From positions 1 through 44,670 of the forward strand of contig CALFXR010000226.1 in the NCBI GenBank assembly GCA_937958475.1: a stretch of DNA of 44,670 bases, in the 5' to 3' direction. The first letter of the stretch is position 1; each line of letters opens with the position of its first letter. Both the position numbers and the translations under genes were made by a program. The notes under the pieces are model-generated. The model did no database searches, was not told where the DNA came from, and saw only the letters and a program-made list of their open reading frames with translations. The stretch is from an uncultured Mesorhizobium sp. Its GTDB lineage: Bacteria > Pseudomonadota > Alphaproteobacteria > Rhizobiales > Rhizobiaceae. Below, piece by piece: positions 1 through 9,960 of the stretch.

Positions 1-24
1 GGTCTTCGGGCGGCCATACCCCCA

Positions 25-178
25 CCCCTGCCCCTCCCCACAAGGGGGAGGGGAATCTTGAAATGCCCGCCGCCTGCCGGCCGTTCTTCCTGCCGGCCGT
101 TCTTCCTGCCGGCCGCTCTTCCTGCCGGAGCGTCCGCGGGCTTCACATAACGCTACCCCTTGTGGGGAGGGGCAGGGT
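25..178. repeat. Long-range inverted repeat enclosing a tandem repeat
   Basis: The 23-nt segment at 25-47 is the reverse complement of 156-178 with a single mismatch at the end. The left arm also contains its own perfect 9-bp hairpin (31-39 pairing with 45-53, loop ACAAG). Between the arms lies a 16-nt tandem repeat. No gene is visible in 1-240. The layout resembles a small non-autonomous palindromic element or a strong hairpin downstream of psuG; no flanking target duplication was found, so its mobile nature is inference. Confidence 0.6.
74..128. repeat. 16-nt tandem repeat, about 3.5 copies
   Basis: The unit CTGCCGGCCGTTCTTC occurs at 74-89 and 90-105 exactly, at 106-121 with one change (T to C at unit position 11), and again partially from 122. 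It sits inside the long-range inverted repeat, downstream of psuG, in non-coding DNA. Confidence 0.8.
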
Positions 179-240
179 ACCGCTGCGCGATGGTCTTGCC
201 GAGACCGGGTGCTCAGGAACCAGTCGGTCGCAGCGTCCGC

Positions 241-1170
241 TCAGCCGGCCTTCGCCAATGCCCGCGCGATCCTCGCCGCCAGCCGCGCATTGTTCTCGAC
301 CAGGGCGATGTTGGTCTTCAGGCTGGCGCCGCCGGTGAGCTCCAGGATCTTCGCCAGCAGGAACGGCGTCACCGCCTTGCCGGCGACCTGCGCGGCTTCC
401 GCCGCGGCCTGCGCGGCCGCGATGACGCCCGCCATCTCGTCCGCCGGGATCTCGTCTTCCGCCGCCACCGGGTTGGCGACCAGCATGCCGCCGCCGATGC
501 CGAGCGCCTTCCGTGTCGCGAAGAACCGCGCGATCGCCCCCGGCTCGTCGAGCCGCAGCGGCGCCGGGTGGGGCGAGGTCCGCGACCAGAAGGCCGGCAC
601 GACGTCGGAGCGGTAGGCGACCACGGGCACGCCGCGCGTTTCCAGCACTTCCAGCGTCTTGGCGATGTCGAGGATCGCCTTGGCGCCGGCCGACACGACG
701 ATGACGCCGGTGCGCGCCAGCTCGTCGAGGTCGGCGGAGACGTCGAAGCTGGTCTCCGCGCCCTTGTGCACGCCGCCGATGCCGCCCGTGGCGAACACCT
801 CGATGCCGGCGAGCGCGGCCGCGATCATGGTGGCGGCGACCGTCGTGCCGCCGGTGCGGCCTTCCGCGACCGCGAAGGCGAGGTCGGCCCGCGACAGCTT
901 CATCGCGCCCTTCACCTTGGCCAGCGCCTCGCGCTCGTCGGCCGAAAGGCCGATCTTGATGCGGCCGCCGACCACCGCGATGGTCGCCGGCACCGCGCCT
1001 TCTGCAGAGATGATTTCTTCGACCCGCGCGGCCATGGCGGCGTTGTCGGGCCAGGGCATGCCGTGGGTGACGATCGTGCTTTCAAGAGCCACGACCGGCC
1101 GGCCGGCGGCGAGCGCGGCGGCGACGGGCGCGTGGACGTCGATATGGGCGCGGGCGGATTCGGGCGTCAT
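241..1170 (-). CDS. psuG: Pseudouridine-5'-phosphate glycosidase
   Basis: This 309-residue protein matches the PsuG (IndA-like) family in length and motifs. PsuG reversibly splits pseudouridine 5'-phosphate into uracil and ribose 5-phosphate, cleaving the C-glycosidic bond. Visible family signatures are ALESTIVTHGMPWP near the N-terminus (with the conserved Glu), GRIKIGL (with the Schiff-base lysine), TGGIGGVHKGAE in the middle, and NIALVENNA near the C-terminus. I chose the ATG at 1170 because it follows a GGGAGA ribosome site and gives the family-typical N-terminus; 26 more codons are open upstream but run into the end region of psuK. It lies 49 nt downstream of psuK on the same strand, as expected for a pseudouridine catabolic operon. 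The protein should be cytosolic and metal (Mn2+) dependent by family knowledge. Confidence 0.93.
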   Translation of the reverse strand: MTPESARAHIDVHAPVAAALAAGRPVVALESTIVTHGMPWPDNAAMAARVEEIISAEGAVPATIAVVGGRIKIGLSADEREALAKVKGAMKLSRADLAFAVAEGRTGGTTVAATMIAAALAGIEVFATGGIGGVHKGAETSFDVSADLDELARTGVIVVSAGAKAILDIAKTLEVLETRGVPVVAYRSDVVPAFWSRTSPHPAPLRLDEPGAIARFFATRKALGIGGGMLVANPVAAEDEIPADEMAGVIAAAQAAAEAAQVAGKAVTPFLLAKILELTGGASLKTNIALVENNARLAARIARALAKAG

Positions 1171-1219
1171 GGCGTCTCCCTTGCCGGCCGTTTTCGTCGC
1201 GGCGGGCCGGCGCGATGGC

Positions 1220-2161
1220 TCATGCCACCATCGCGGGCTGCGGCACAAGGGCGAGCGCGGCGGCGAAGGCGCCTGCCTCGAGTTCGACCACGGCGGAAGC
1301 CTCCTCCACCGTCAGCATGGCCGCCGCCAGACCCTCGCGCAAAGCCGCGGCGAGCGGCCGGCCGCGCATCAGCGCGGCGATCGTCGCGCCGGCCAGGGCG
1401 TCGCCGGCGCCGGTGACGTCGGCGATCCTCCGCGCCGCGGGTGCGGCGATCGAAAAAGTGCCGCCGCCGTCGAAGCCCGTCGCGCCGGCGCTGCCCGCCG
1501 TGATGACGCCCGCCGCGAGCCCTCTTTCGCGCAGCGCCGCGGCGAGCGCGGCCGGCCCGGCGTCGTCGCCGATCCCGGCCAGCCGGCGCGCTTCGGCGCG
1601 GTTCATGAACAGGCAGGAGATCCGCGGCAGCAGGCCGGCGAGCCGCACCGCCTTGGCCGGCGAGATGGCGATGGCATGGAGCGGCTTTCCCTCGCACCGT
1701 GCGGCGAGCTTCTCCAGTGCCACGGCGGGCATGTTGGCGTCGCACAGCACCGCGTCGGCGGCGGCGACCGCCTCGCGCAGCTTGGCGCGGCCCGCCTGGC
1801 GCGGGAACGCCACCTCGTAGAGCTCCATGTCGGCGAGCCCGGCGATCAGCTCGCCCTCGCCGTCGAGCAGGGCGGTGTAGCTCGGCGTGCGCCGGTCGAG
1901 GAAGGTCGCCGACAGGTCCTCGATGCCGGCCGCGGCGATCGCCTTCGCCACCGCCTCGCCGGCGGCGTCGCCGCCGCGCACCGACAGAAGCGCGCCGCAA
2001 ACGCCGCGCTGCACGGCGTTGCGCAGGGCGTTGAAGACGACGCCGCCGATCTCCTCGCGGAGCACGCCGGGATTCGACGTGCCGGGGATGTAGGTGCCGG
2101 TGACGTGGCCGCGGCGGTCGACATGGGCGCCGCCGACAGCGAGCAGACGGGGAGGGGGCAT
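1220..2161 (-). CDS. psuK: Pseudouridine kinase (PfkB/ribokinase family)
   Basis: A 313-residue PfkB-family sugar/nucleoside kinase. The N-terminus VGGAHVDRRG and the segment GTSNPGVLREEIGGV match the substrate-side glycine motif of pseudouridine kinases, and DVTGAGDALAGA near residue 260 is the second PfkB signature carrying the catalytic Asp and anion hole. It would phosphorylate pseudouridine to pseudouridine 5'-phosphate for the adjacent PsuG. Specificity rests on the linkage to psuG plus the N-terminal motif; the PfkB fold alone would not tell it from other nucleoside kinases. No transporter or regulator gene for the pathway is visible next to it. About 170 bp upstream the DNA is interrupted by the IS1595 element, so its native promoter region may be shortened. 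Confidence 0.87.
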   Translation of the reverse strand: MPPPRLLAVGGAHVDRRGHVTGTYIPGTSNPGVLREEIGGVVFNALRNAVQRGVCGALLSVRGGDAAGEAVAKAIAAAGIEDLSATFLDRRTPSYTALLDGEGELIAGLADMELYEVAFPRQAGRAKLREAVAAADAVLCDANMPAVALEKLAARCEGKPLHAIAISPAKAVRLAGLLPRISCLFMNRAEARRLAGIGDDAGPAALAAALRERGLAAGVITAGSAGATGFDGGGTFSIAAPAARRIADVTGAGDALAGATIAALMRGRPLAAALREGLAAAMLTVEEASAVVELEAGAFAAALALVPQPAMVA

Positions 2162-2322
2162 GGCGGCAATCCGGCGGGTCGATCGAGACGCCGACCTTAG
2201 GCGGCGGCCTGCCCGGCCGCAACGGCGGCGGCCCTAGAATCGCCGGCCCGTTCCGCGGCGCGGGGCGCAGCACGGGCCCTCCGCGCGGCCCGCCTCGCCC
2301 CCGGCCCGGCCCGACGGGTCAG

Positions 2323-2330
2323 AGGACGCG
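2323..2330. repeat. Left target-site duplication, AGGACGCG
   Basis: AGGACGCG at 2323-2330 is repeated exactly at 5107-5114. The two copies directly abut the terminal inverted repeats of the element at 2331-5106. Eight base pairs is the duplication length known for IS1595-family transposition. Confidence 0.85.
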
Positions 2331-2355
2331 GGCGTGTATCCCATTCAAGCATGTA
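2331..2355 (+). repeat. Left terminal inverted repeat of the IS1595 element
   Basis: This 25-nt end matches the reverse complement of 5082-5106 at 20 positions, including an 8-nt core TGTATCCC and an inner CATGTA. It lies directly inside the left copy of AGGACGCG. Confidence 0.85.
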
Positions 2356-2416
2356 CGGCCGAAAGGGCGCCCCGTTGAGGGCGGCGGCGCTGGTCGCGCT
2401 GATTCTGGTTGGCGGG

Positions 2417-3391
2417 TTAGTCGGCGGGCTTTCTTTGCCACCAGCGAAAGCGTCTGTGAACATAGGTGTTCAAGACGCAGCTTGCTCGCTGCATTTTATG
2501 CCCGCTCTCAGGCACTCCGTACCTCGCCAGGGCACCACTTGGATTGGGAGTTTTCTCGAATCTGAACTCCGGGATCGGCCTCGACGTGAACCAAAACTCG
2601 CTGTCGAATATTTCCCCAAAAAATGTCTCGTAGCGAATAATTCCGGCAATATTCAAACTCAAGTCACCTCGCCCGTAAGATTCTTGCATGACTTTGACGT
2701 AGTCTTTATGAAATGCCTGGAAGGACAAAATGGATCCACTGCCAAGCGCATTCCATCTTTTTCTATTTCGGCCCGTCAAATCAACTTCGGCAAAAGTGTG
2801 CTTTGTGGACGTTCCGTCCACATTAAGCGACTTAGTGAATATGATGAATTGTGCGGAGAACCATCGTGCGGGAGTTTGTCCGGTGTTCTGCACGGTCATA
2901 GTGACCATAGGCCTCTCCGCTCTGTTGTTTCCCCATGTAAGTTCGGCAGTTTCGGCATGGACGTAAGCTCGCGTTTGAGCGCGAGTGGTCCTGATCGCCC
3001 AAATGGCAGTCAGCAGACTGACGCCGAGAGCGACCAGAGCGATAAACGTGCTCATTCCCCCGATAATAATCTGAGCCCATGCAGGTATTTCCTGCCGTTC
3101 AGCGGTTGCAGCGGCTCGCTCGGCGGCATTCGCGGCCCGCACCTGGGCGTCCAAATCGGCAGCCTCGTGGGCGTCGGTTTTTTGTTCGCGGCGTGCGCTG
3201 TCGTGAGCCTGTTCTGGAGTTTCTACAATAGTGACTGGCACGGAAAAGTGCTTGGGTTGGCGTGCGGGATTTTCTGTATTGCCGGGATGTTCTTCGCTTA
3301 CGGATGGGCCTTCACCGGCCACCCTGCCGGCCTCCTGCGCTCCTACGTTGGTGGCTAGAACCATGACCAGAGCAACAATTACGAACCGCAT
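2417..3391 (-). CDS. Hypothetical membrane-anchored passenger protein
   Basis: A 324-residue protein of unknown function. From the ATG at 3391 it begins with a clear signal peptide (MRFVIVALVMVLATNVGAQ). An Ala/Glu/Arg-rich segment that may form a coiled coil follows (about residues 75-105), then one transmembrane helix (about 108-135, IIIGGMSTFIALVALGVSLL), then a soluble C-terminal half with TRAQTRAYVHAE, AELTWG and VQNTGQTPARWF. Proteins with one such helix followed by a TRAYV...NTGQTPA domain are widespread hypothetical proteins in Rhizobiales by my recollection; no function is known to me. A longer start at 3436 would bury the signal peptide, so I prefer 3391, which has GGAG just upstream. 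It is divergent from the 3464-4126 gene and lies inside the IS1595 element. Codon use and base composition are less GC-biased than in the neighbours, consistent with transfer. Confidence 0.72.
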   Translation of the reverse strand: MRFVIVALVMVLATNVGAQEAGRVAGEGPSVSEEHPGNTENPARQPKHFSVPVTIVETPEQAHDSARREQKTDAHEAADLDAQVRAANAAERAAATAERQEIPAWAQIIIGGMSTFIALVALGVSLLTAIWAIRTTRAQTRAYVHAETAELTWGNNRAERPMVTMTVQNTGQTPARWFSAQFIIFTKSLNVDGTSTKHTFAEVDLTGRNRKRWNALGSGSILSFQAFHKDYVKVMQESYGRGDLSLNIAGIIRYETFFGEIFDSEFWFTSRPIPEFRFEKTPNPSGALARYGVPESGHKMQRASCVLNTYVHRRFRWWQRKPAD

Positions 3392-3463
3392 CTCTCCACA
3401 CTCCGCCCGCACTGATAGTGCAAGCGGAGCGGCCACTACACAAGCGCGGGGAATCCGGGCAGT

Positions 3464-4126
3464 GTGTGTGGTATGGGATACCTGCTTCTCTGCCTTCGGC
3501 GCGCCTTCGCGGGTTCCGTATTCTTCACGGACAAACTCTCGATCATGGCCGCCGTACTTGTTCCATCGATACTGCTTGTATCAGGCCGCTCCATGACGGA
3601 TGCCATCGAATCCTACATTGCTGTGGCCGTCATAGTTGTCGTCGGGTGTGGCGTGACGCTTAGATTGCTAGCGGCGCCTTATTTGATTTGGCGAGACGAT
3701 CAGGTGACGATTGGCAATCTTCGCGCTGAAATAGGGGATCCAGATGAGATAGCCCGCCGCGCCTTGGAGGAGGATAAAATAAACGACAGGAAGAAGGTAG
3801 TTGCGTTTCTTGCCGCACACAGAGTCAAGGAGATGATAAGTGATATGAGTAGAAACTATGTCTCAGAGTTTGCTGAATTGACAGATCATCTTAATCGCCT
3901 CATTTTAGATGACAAAGCGATCTTACCATTAGCCGATGATTTTATGCGTACACATTCGGAACTTCTACAATGGCTCCGAATCTATGCCCGCACGAACAAG
4001 ATCACGGACAGCGACTTAGAGGTGATGCAGGACCGCCCTCCAGTGACGGATGCATACATTGCCGCTAGGGACGCGTTGTATAGGCGCGTGGCGCTTAAAG
4101 ACATCAAGAGACTCACCAATGCCTAA
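3464..4126 (+). CDS. Hypothetical membrane passenger protein
   Basis: Up to 220 residues from a GTG at 3464; ATG starts at 3473 and 3545 are alternatives, and none has a convincing ribosome site. Two hydrophobic stretches are visible, AAVLVPSILLVSG (about residues 29-41) and YIAVAVIVVVGCGVTLRLLAA (about 50-70), followed by a charged, mainly helical cytosolic part with RRALEEDKINDRKKVVAFLA and a long helix-rich tail. I do not recognise a family. The gene is A+T-rich compared with the chromosome, starts 72 nt from the divergent 2417-3391 gene, and ends with an 8-nt overlap on the small ORF at 4119. The shared divergent promoter region and joint location inside the mobile element suggest the pair moves and perhaps works together. 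That is inference. Confidence 0.65.
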   Translation: MCGMGYLLLCLRRAFAGSVFFTDKLSIMAAVLVPSILLVSGRSMTDAIESYIAVAVIVVVGCGVTLRLLAAPYLIWRDDQVTIGNLRAEIGDPDEIARRALEEDKINDRKKVVAFLAAHRVKEMISDMSRNYVSEFAELTDHLNRLILDDKAILPLADDFMRTHSELLQWLRIYARTNKITDSDLEVMQDRPPVTDAYIAARDALYRRVALKDIKRLTNA

Positions 4127-4328
4127 CCCCGCCCCATCCGACCGCTTCGACACGCTCCTAAAGGCGATGCTCACGCGTCCGCCGCTGGGCGCGGAAACGA
4201 CTGCAAAAGCAGGCCCAGCATCAGGTGCGGGTGCTTCCGAAGGTTCTGGCGGAACTCGAACTCCCAAAGGTAGGTCTGGAGCCACTTCTTCGAAACCGAA
4301 ACGTACGTCCCGTTCATCGAACGCTTAA
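4119..4328 (+). CDS. Small hypothetical protein, antisense to the transposase 3' end
   Basis: This 69-residue frame starts MPNPAPSDRFDTLLKAMLT and overlaps the end of the preceding gene by 8 nt, suggesting translational coupling. The first 20 or so residues look like a real amphipathic helix. The Ser/Gly/Thr-rich remainder is encoded opposite the last 158 nt of the transposase gene and could be a by-product of that antisense overlap. I do not recognise a function. Comparison with other copies of the element would decide whether it is translated. Confidence 0.38.
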   Translation: MPNPAPSDRFDTLLKAMLTRPPLGAETTAKAGPASGAGASEGSGGTRTPKGRSGATSSKPKRTSRSSNA

Positions 4329-5058
4329 CGTGCGACCAGAACGATTCGATGTTGTTCGTATGAACGTCGCCTGAGACGTACTGCCCGTCACGATGATTGA
4401 CGGTGCCGTGCAGGTAGCCGCTCTCCACCAACTCGCGGTAGGACAGGCTTTCATCGGTCGCGATACGCGAACCGGGGCGAACCCATTTGAAGATCGCAGG
4501 CATGATATGGCGGGCCTTGCGGCTCTGCACCACTTCCGTGACGACTTCGCCGCCACGTTCGATGGCGCCGAAAACAATGGCCTTGTCGTCTTGGCCGCGC
4601 TTGTCGACACCACCCCAGAACATTTCGTCGGCCTCGACAACGCCGCCGCCCTTGCCGCCAAGGCTGTTGTCGCCGTCGACATAGCCCATGTACTGGCGGA
4701 TCAGGTTGCACATGCGCCAAGCGGTTTTGTACGTCACGCCGATGGTGCGCTGGACTTCCTTCGCGGAAACGCCGTTGCGGGAAGCGCAGAACATGAACAT
4801 GACGTGGAACCAGTCCTTGAGTGACGTGCGCGTGTTCTCGAAGGGCGTCCCGGCGGTCGGGTAGACCTGATAACCGCAGAAATCGCATTCATAGCAGCGG
4901 CGGGACTTCACGCGATGGAAGTTCGCCAGTTTGCCGCACTTCGCGCAGGTGTGGCGCTTTCCGTACCGCGTCGCCATCAGATGATCGAGGCAATCGTCAT
5001 CCGAATCAAAGCGGGACTGGAATTCCTTGAGGGTTGGGAGTTTCTGCGTCTTGCTCAT
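4171..5058 (-). CDS. IS1595-family ISXO2-like transposase
   Basis: A 295-residue transposase. The N-terminus carries a zinc ribbon (CAKCGK...CYECDFCG, about residues 39-63), followed by a helical DNA-binding segment (SAKEVQRTIGVTYKTAWRM). The ISXO2-like DDE/N catalytic domain begins at VVEADEMFWGG (first Asp), continues with IATDESLSY (second Asp), and ends with HTNNIESFWSHVKRSM, where Asn/Glu replace the third acidic residue as is typical of this family. The ATG at 5058 follows AAGG at a suitable distance; an upstream in-frame ATG at 5103 would start inside the terminal repeat. No frameshift or stop is seen, so the gene appears intact. It reads inward from the right terminal repeat, which ends 48 nt upstream of its start. 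Confidence 0.93.
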   Translation of the reverse strand: MSKTQKLPTLKEFQSRFDSDDDCLDHLMATRYGKRHTCAKCGKLANFHRVKSRRCYECDFCGYQVYPTAGTPFENTRTSLKDWFHVMFMFCASRNGVSAKEVQRTIGVTYKTAWRMCNLIRQYMGYVDGDNSLGGKGGGVVEADEMFWGGVDKRGQDDKAIVFGAIERGGEVVTEVVQSRKARHIMPAIFKWVRPGSRIATDESLSYRELVESGYLHGTVNHRDGQYVSGDVHTNNIESFWSHVKRSMNGTYVSVSKKWLQTYLWEFEFRQNLRKHPHLMLGLLLQSFPRPAADA

Positions 5059-5081
5059 TGACCTTACATAGCAAATCCCCC

Positions 5082-5106
5082 TACATGTTTCAAGGGGATA
5101 CATCCC
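5082..5106 (-). repeat. Right terminal inverted repeat of the IS1595 element
   Basis: Reverse-complement partner of 2331-2355 (20 of 25 positions). It ends exactly where the right copy of the target duplication (5107-5114) begins, 48 nt upstream of the transposase start, so it probably overlaps the transposase promoter. Confidence 0.85.
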
Positions 5107-5114
5107 AGGACGCG
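5107..5114. repeat. Right target-site duplication, AGGACGCG
   Basis: Exact copy of 2323-2330. Six bases separate it from the recA SOS box at 5121. Confidence 0.85.
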
Positions 5115-5119
5115 TTCAC

Positions 5120-5148
5120 GGAACATTTTTCGAACAGATCGAGATAAT
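5120..5148 (+). promoter_or_regulatory. Probable recA promoter
   Basis: GATAAT at 5143-5148 is a good -10 hexamer. Seventeen bases upstream is GGAACA (5120-5125), a weak -35 that coincides with the first half of the SOS box. This is the usual overlap for LexA-repressed promoters. The upstream element or any activator site would now be replaced by the inserted IS1595 DNA. Confidence 0.5.
5121..5135 (+). promoter_or_regulatory. LexA binding site (SOS box) of recA
   Basis: GAACATTTTTCGAAC is a perfect match to the alphaproteobacterial SOS box, the direct repeat GAAC-N7-GAAC (read as GTTC-N7-GTTC on the other strand). It lies 124 nt upstream of the recA start and overlaps the presumed -35 region, so LexA bound here should repress recA until DNA damage triggers LexA self-cleavage. 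Confidence 0.85.
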
Positions 5149-5164
5149 AACGCGATTTCAAGCA

Positions 5165-5201
5165 TTTGTTCCCTCTTGCAAAAAGAGAACAAAAAAGGTA
5201 C
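5165..5201 (+). promoter_or_regulatory. Second SOS-like motif and imperfect palindrome in the recA leader
   Basis: GAAC-N7-GTAC at 5187-5201 differs from the SOS consensus by one base. It overlaps an imperfect inverted repeat, TTTGTTC-CCTCTT on the left and AAGAGAACAAA on the right (5165-5193). It could be a second, weaker LexA site or a hairpin in the recA leader RNA. Confidence 0.35.
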
Positions 5202-5259
5202 AAAGTGAAATGCGCGCGGGATTGTCCGGCCTTCATTGACGACCAAGGGGTGATGTATC

Positions 5260-6342
<1,083 letters not shown>

Positions 6343-6370
6343 GGCTCGCTGCTTTCAGATCGTCCAGGGA

Positions 6371-6403
6371 CCGCCGGCGCACGCGCGCCGGCGGTTTCGT
6401 TTT
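6371..6403 (+). terminator. Rho-independent terminator of recA
   Basis: A perfect 10-bp stem, CCGCCGGCGC (6371-6380) with GCGCCGGCGG (6385-6394), loop ACGC, followed by TTTCGTTTT. It lies 28 nt after the recA stop codon. Confidence 0.85.
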
Positions 6404-6539
6404 GCGCTGCGGCTTGCGCCGTGTTTTGCGCCGCCTGCGCGGCATCGCGGCTTTCTGGACAGGCTCGGGCGCGGTCGCTAAAAGGCGCTGTCCAATTTCG
6501 CCGGCTGCCGCCGGCCCTTCCGCTTGAAAAGGCACCGTG

Positions 6540-9206
<2,667 letters not shown>

Positions 9207-9216
9207 TCCGGACGAG

Positions 9217-9236
9217 CCGGGCGCAGCGCCGCCCGG
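9217..9236. terminator. Weak hairpin between converging alaS and the ParA gene
   Basis: CCGGGCG (9217-9223) pairs with CGCCCGG (9230-9236) around a CAGCGC loop. It sits 10 nt after alaS and between converging genes, but no T-run follows on either strand, so it is only a possible bidirectional terminator. Confidence 0.3.
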
Positions 9237-9301
9237 ACCTCTTCCTCACGGCCCGCGGCAGCAAGGCCGCGCGGCGCGGAAAAGGCGGATTGCGAACCGG
9301 G

Positions 9302-9934
9302 TCAGCCCAGCATCGCGTCGATCTCGGCGATGAGCGCGGCGATCTCCTGCGCCGCCGGCCCGTTCGGCGCGCGGTCGGCAACCCCGGCGCCTTCTCCGAG
9401 CGTCTCGGCGAAGAGCACGCGGCTGCCGATCATGGTCTTCGCCACCCGCCCGCCGAGCTTTTCCGCCTCCGCCGCGATGTCGGCCGTGAGCCGCGCCCGC
9501 GATGCGGCGCGGTTGACGACCAGCAGGACCGGCTTCTTCTCCTGCGCGGCCATCGCTAGCGTCGGCTCGGTCGCCCACAAATCGACCTTCGACGGCGTCA
9601 CCGGGACGAGCACCAGGTCGGCGCATTCGATCGCCGGCTTGCCGTCGATGCCCAACTTCGGTGGCGTGTCGAGAATGACGATGTCGTGGCTCAGCGCCAG
9701 TTCCTTCGCCTCGAAGCGCGCGCCCCAGGCGCTCGCGGTGCGGAAGCCGAGGCCGGCGCGCTCGCCCAGCCGCTCCCGCCGCATCATGTACCAACGGCCG
9801 AGCGAGCCCTGCGGGTCGGTGTCGAGGATCGCCACGCGGCGGCCGGCGGCGAAGCCGAGCGCGAGGTTGGCGGCGAGCGTGGTCTTGCCGGCGCCGCCCT
9901 TCTGCTGGGCGATGGTGACGATGCGTCCGGCCAT
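9302..9934 (-). CDS. ParA/MinD-type ATPase, orphan
   Basis: A 210-residue ParA-family P-loop ATPase. The deviant Walker A KGGAGKTT with its signature lysine is at residues 12-19, Walker A' is in ILDTDPQGS, and Walker B is in IVILDTPPK. Family members use ATP-driven dimerisation on DNA or membrane to position cargo such as plasmids, chromosomes or protein clusters. No ParB-like gene or parS-like repeat cluster is seen, so the cargo is unknown. The ATG at 9934 follows GGAGGAG. The gene is 26 nt downstream of the ThDP-enzyme gene and is probably translated from the same mRNA. Its length is that of short chromosomal orphan ParAs rather than of the larger chromosomal ParA with an N-terminal extension. 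Confidence 0.87.
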   Translation of the reverse strand: MAGRIVTIAQQKGGAGKTTLAANLALGFAAGRRVAILDTDPQGSLGRWYMMRRERLGERAGLGFRTASAWGARFEAKELALSHDIVILDTPPKLGIDGKPAIECADLVLVPVTPSKVDLWATEPTLAMAAQEKKPVLLVVNRAASRARLTADIAAEAEKLGGRVAKTMIGSRVLFAETLGEGAGVADRAPNGPAAQEIAALIAEIDAMLG

Positions 9935-9960
9935 TGCGGCGCTCCTCCCGGCGCTCCCTG

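Larger units (their letters stand above)
2331..5106. mobile_element. Complete IS1595-family (ISXO2-like) element with passenger genes
   Basis: The element is 2776 bp. Its ends are inverted repeats: the left starts GGCGTGTATCCC and continues ATTCAAGCATGTA (2331-2355); the reverse complement of the right end (5082-5106) reads GGGATGTATCCC then CTTGAAACATGTA. Twenty of 25 positions match. Both ends are flanked by the exact 8-bp direct repeat AGGACGCG. Inside are an ISXO2-like transposase next to the right end, a divergent pair of membrane-protein genes that the transposase does not need, and a small ORF. The interior from about 2530 to 4120 is visibly richer in A+T than the surrounding chromosome. 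IS1595 members with passenger genes are known; I do not recognise these passengers. The sharp duplication suggests a fairly recent insertion. Confidence 0.88.

Noticed and set aside
2351..3358. A 335-codon plus-strand frame with a hydrophobic N-terminus
   Set aside because: It lies opposite the 2417-3391 minus-strand gene, which has a proper signal peptide, a ribosome site and a recognisable domain pattern; the plus-strand product has no such features after its first 35 residues and starts inside the terminal repeat.
9302..9934. ParA gene as a sign of an integrated plasmid
   Set aside because: No ParB, replication gene or parS cluster is nearby, and base composition matches the chromosome; an orphan chromosomal ParA is simpler.
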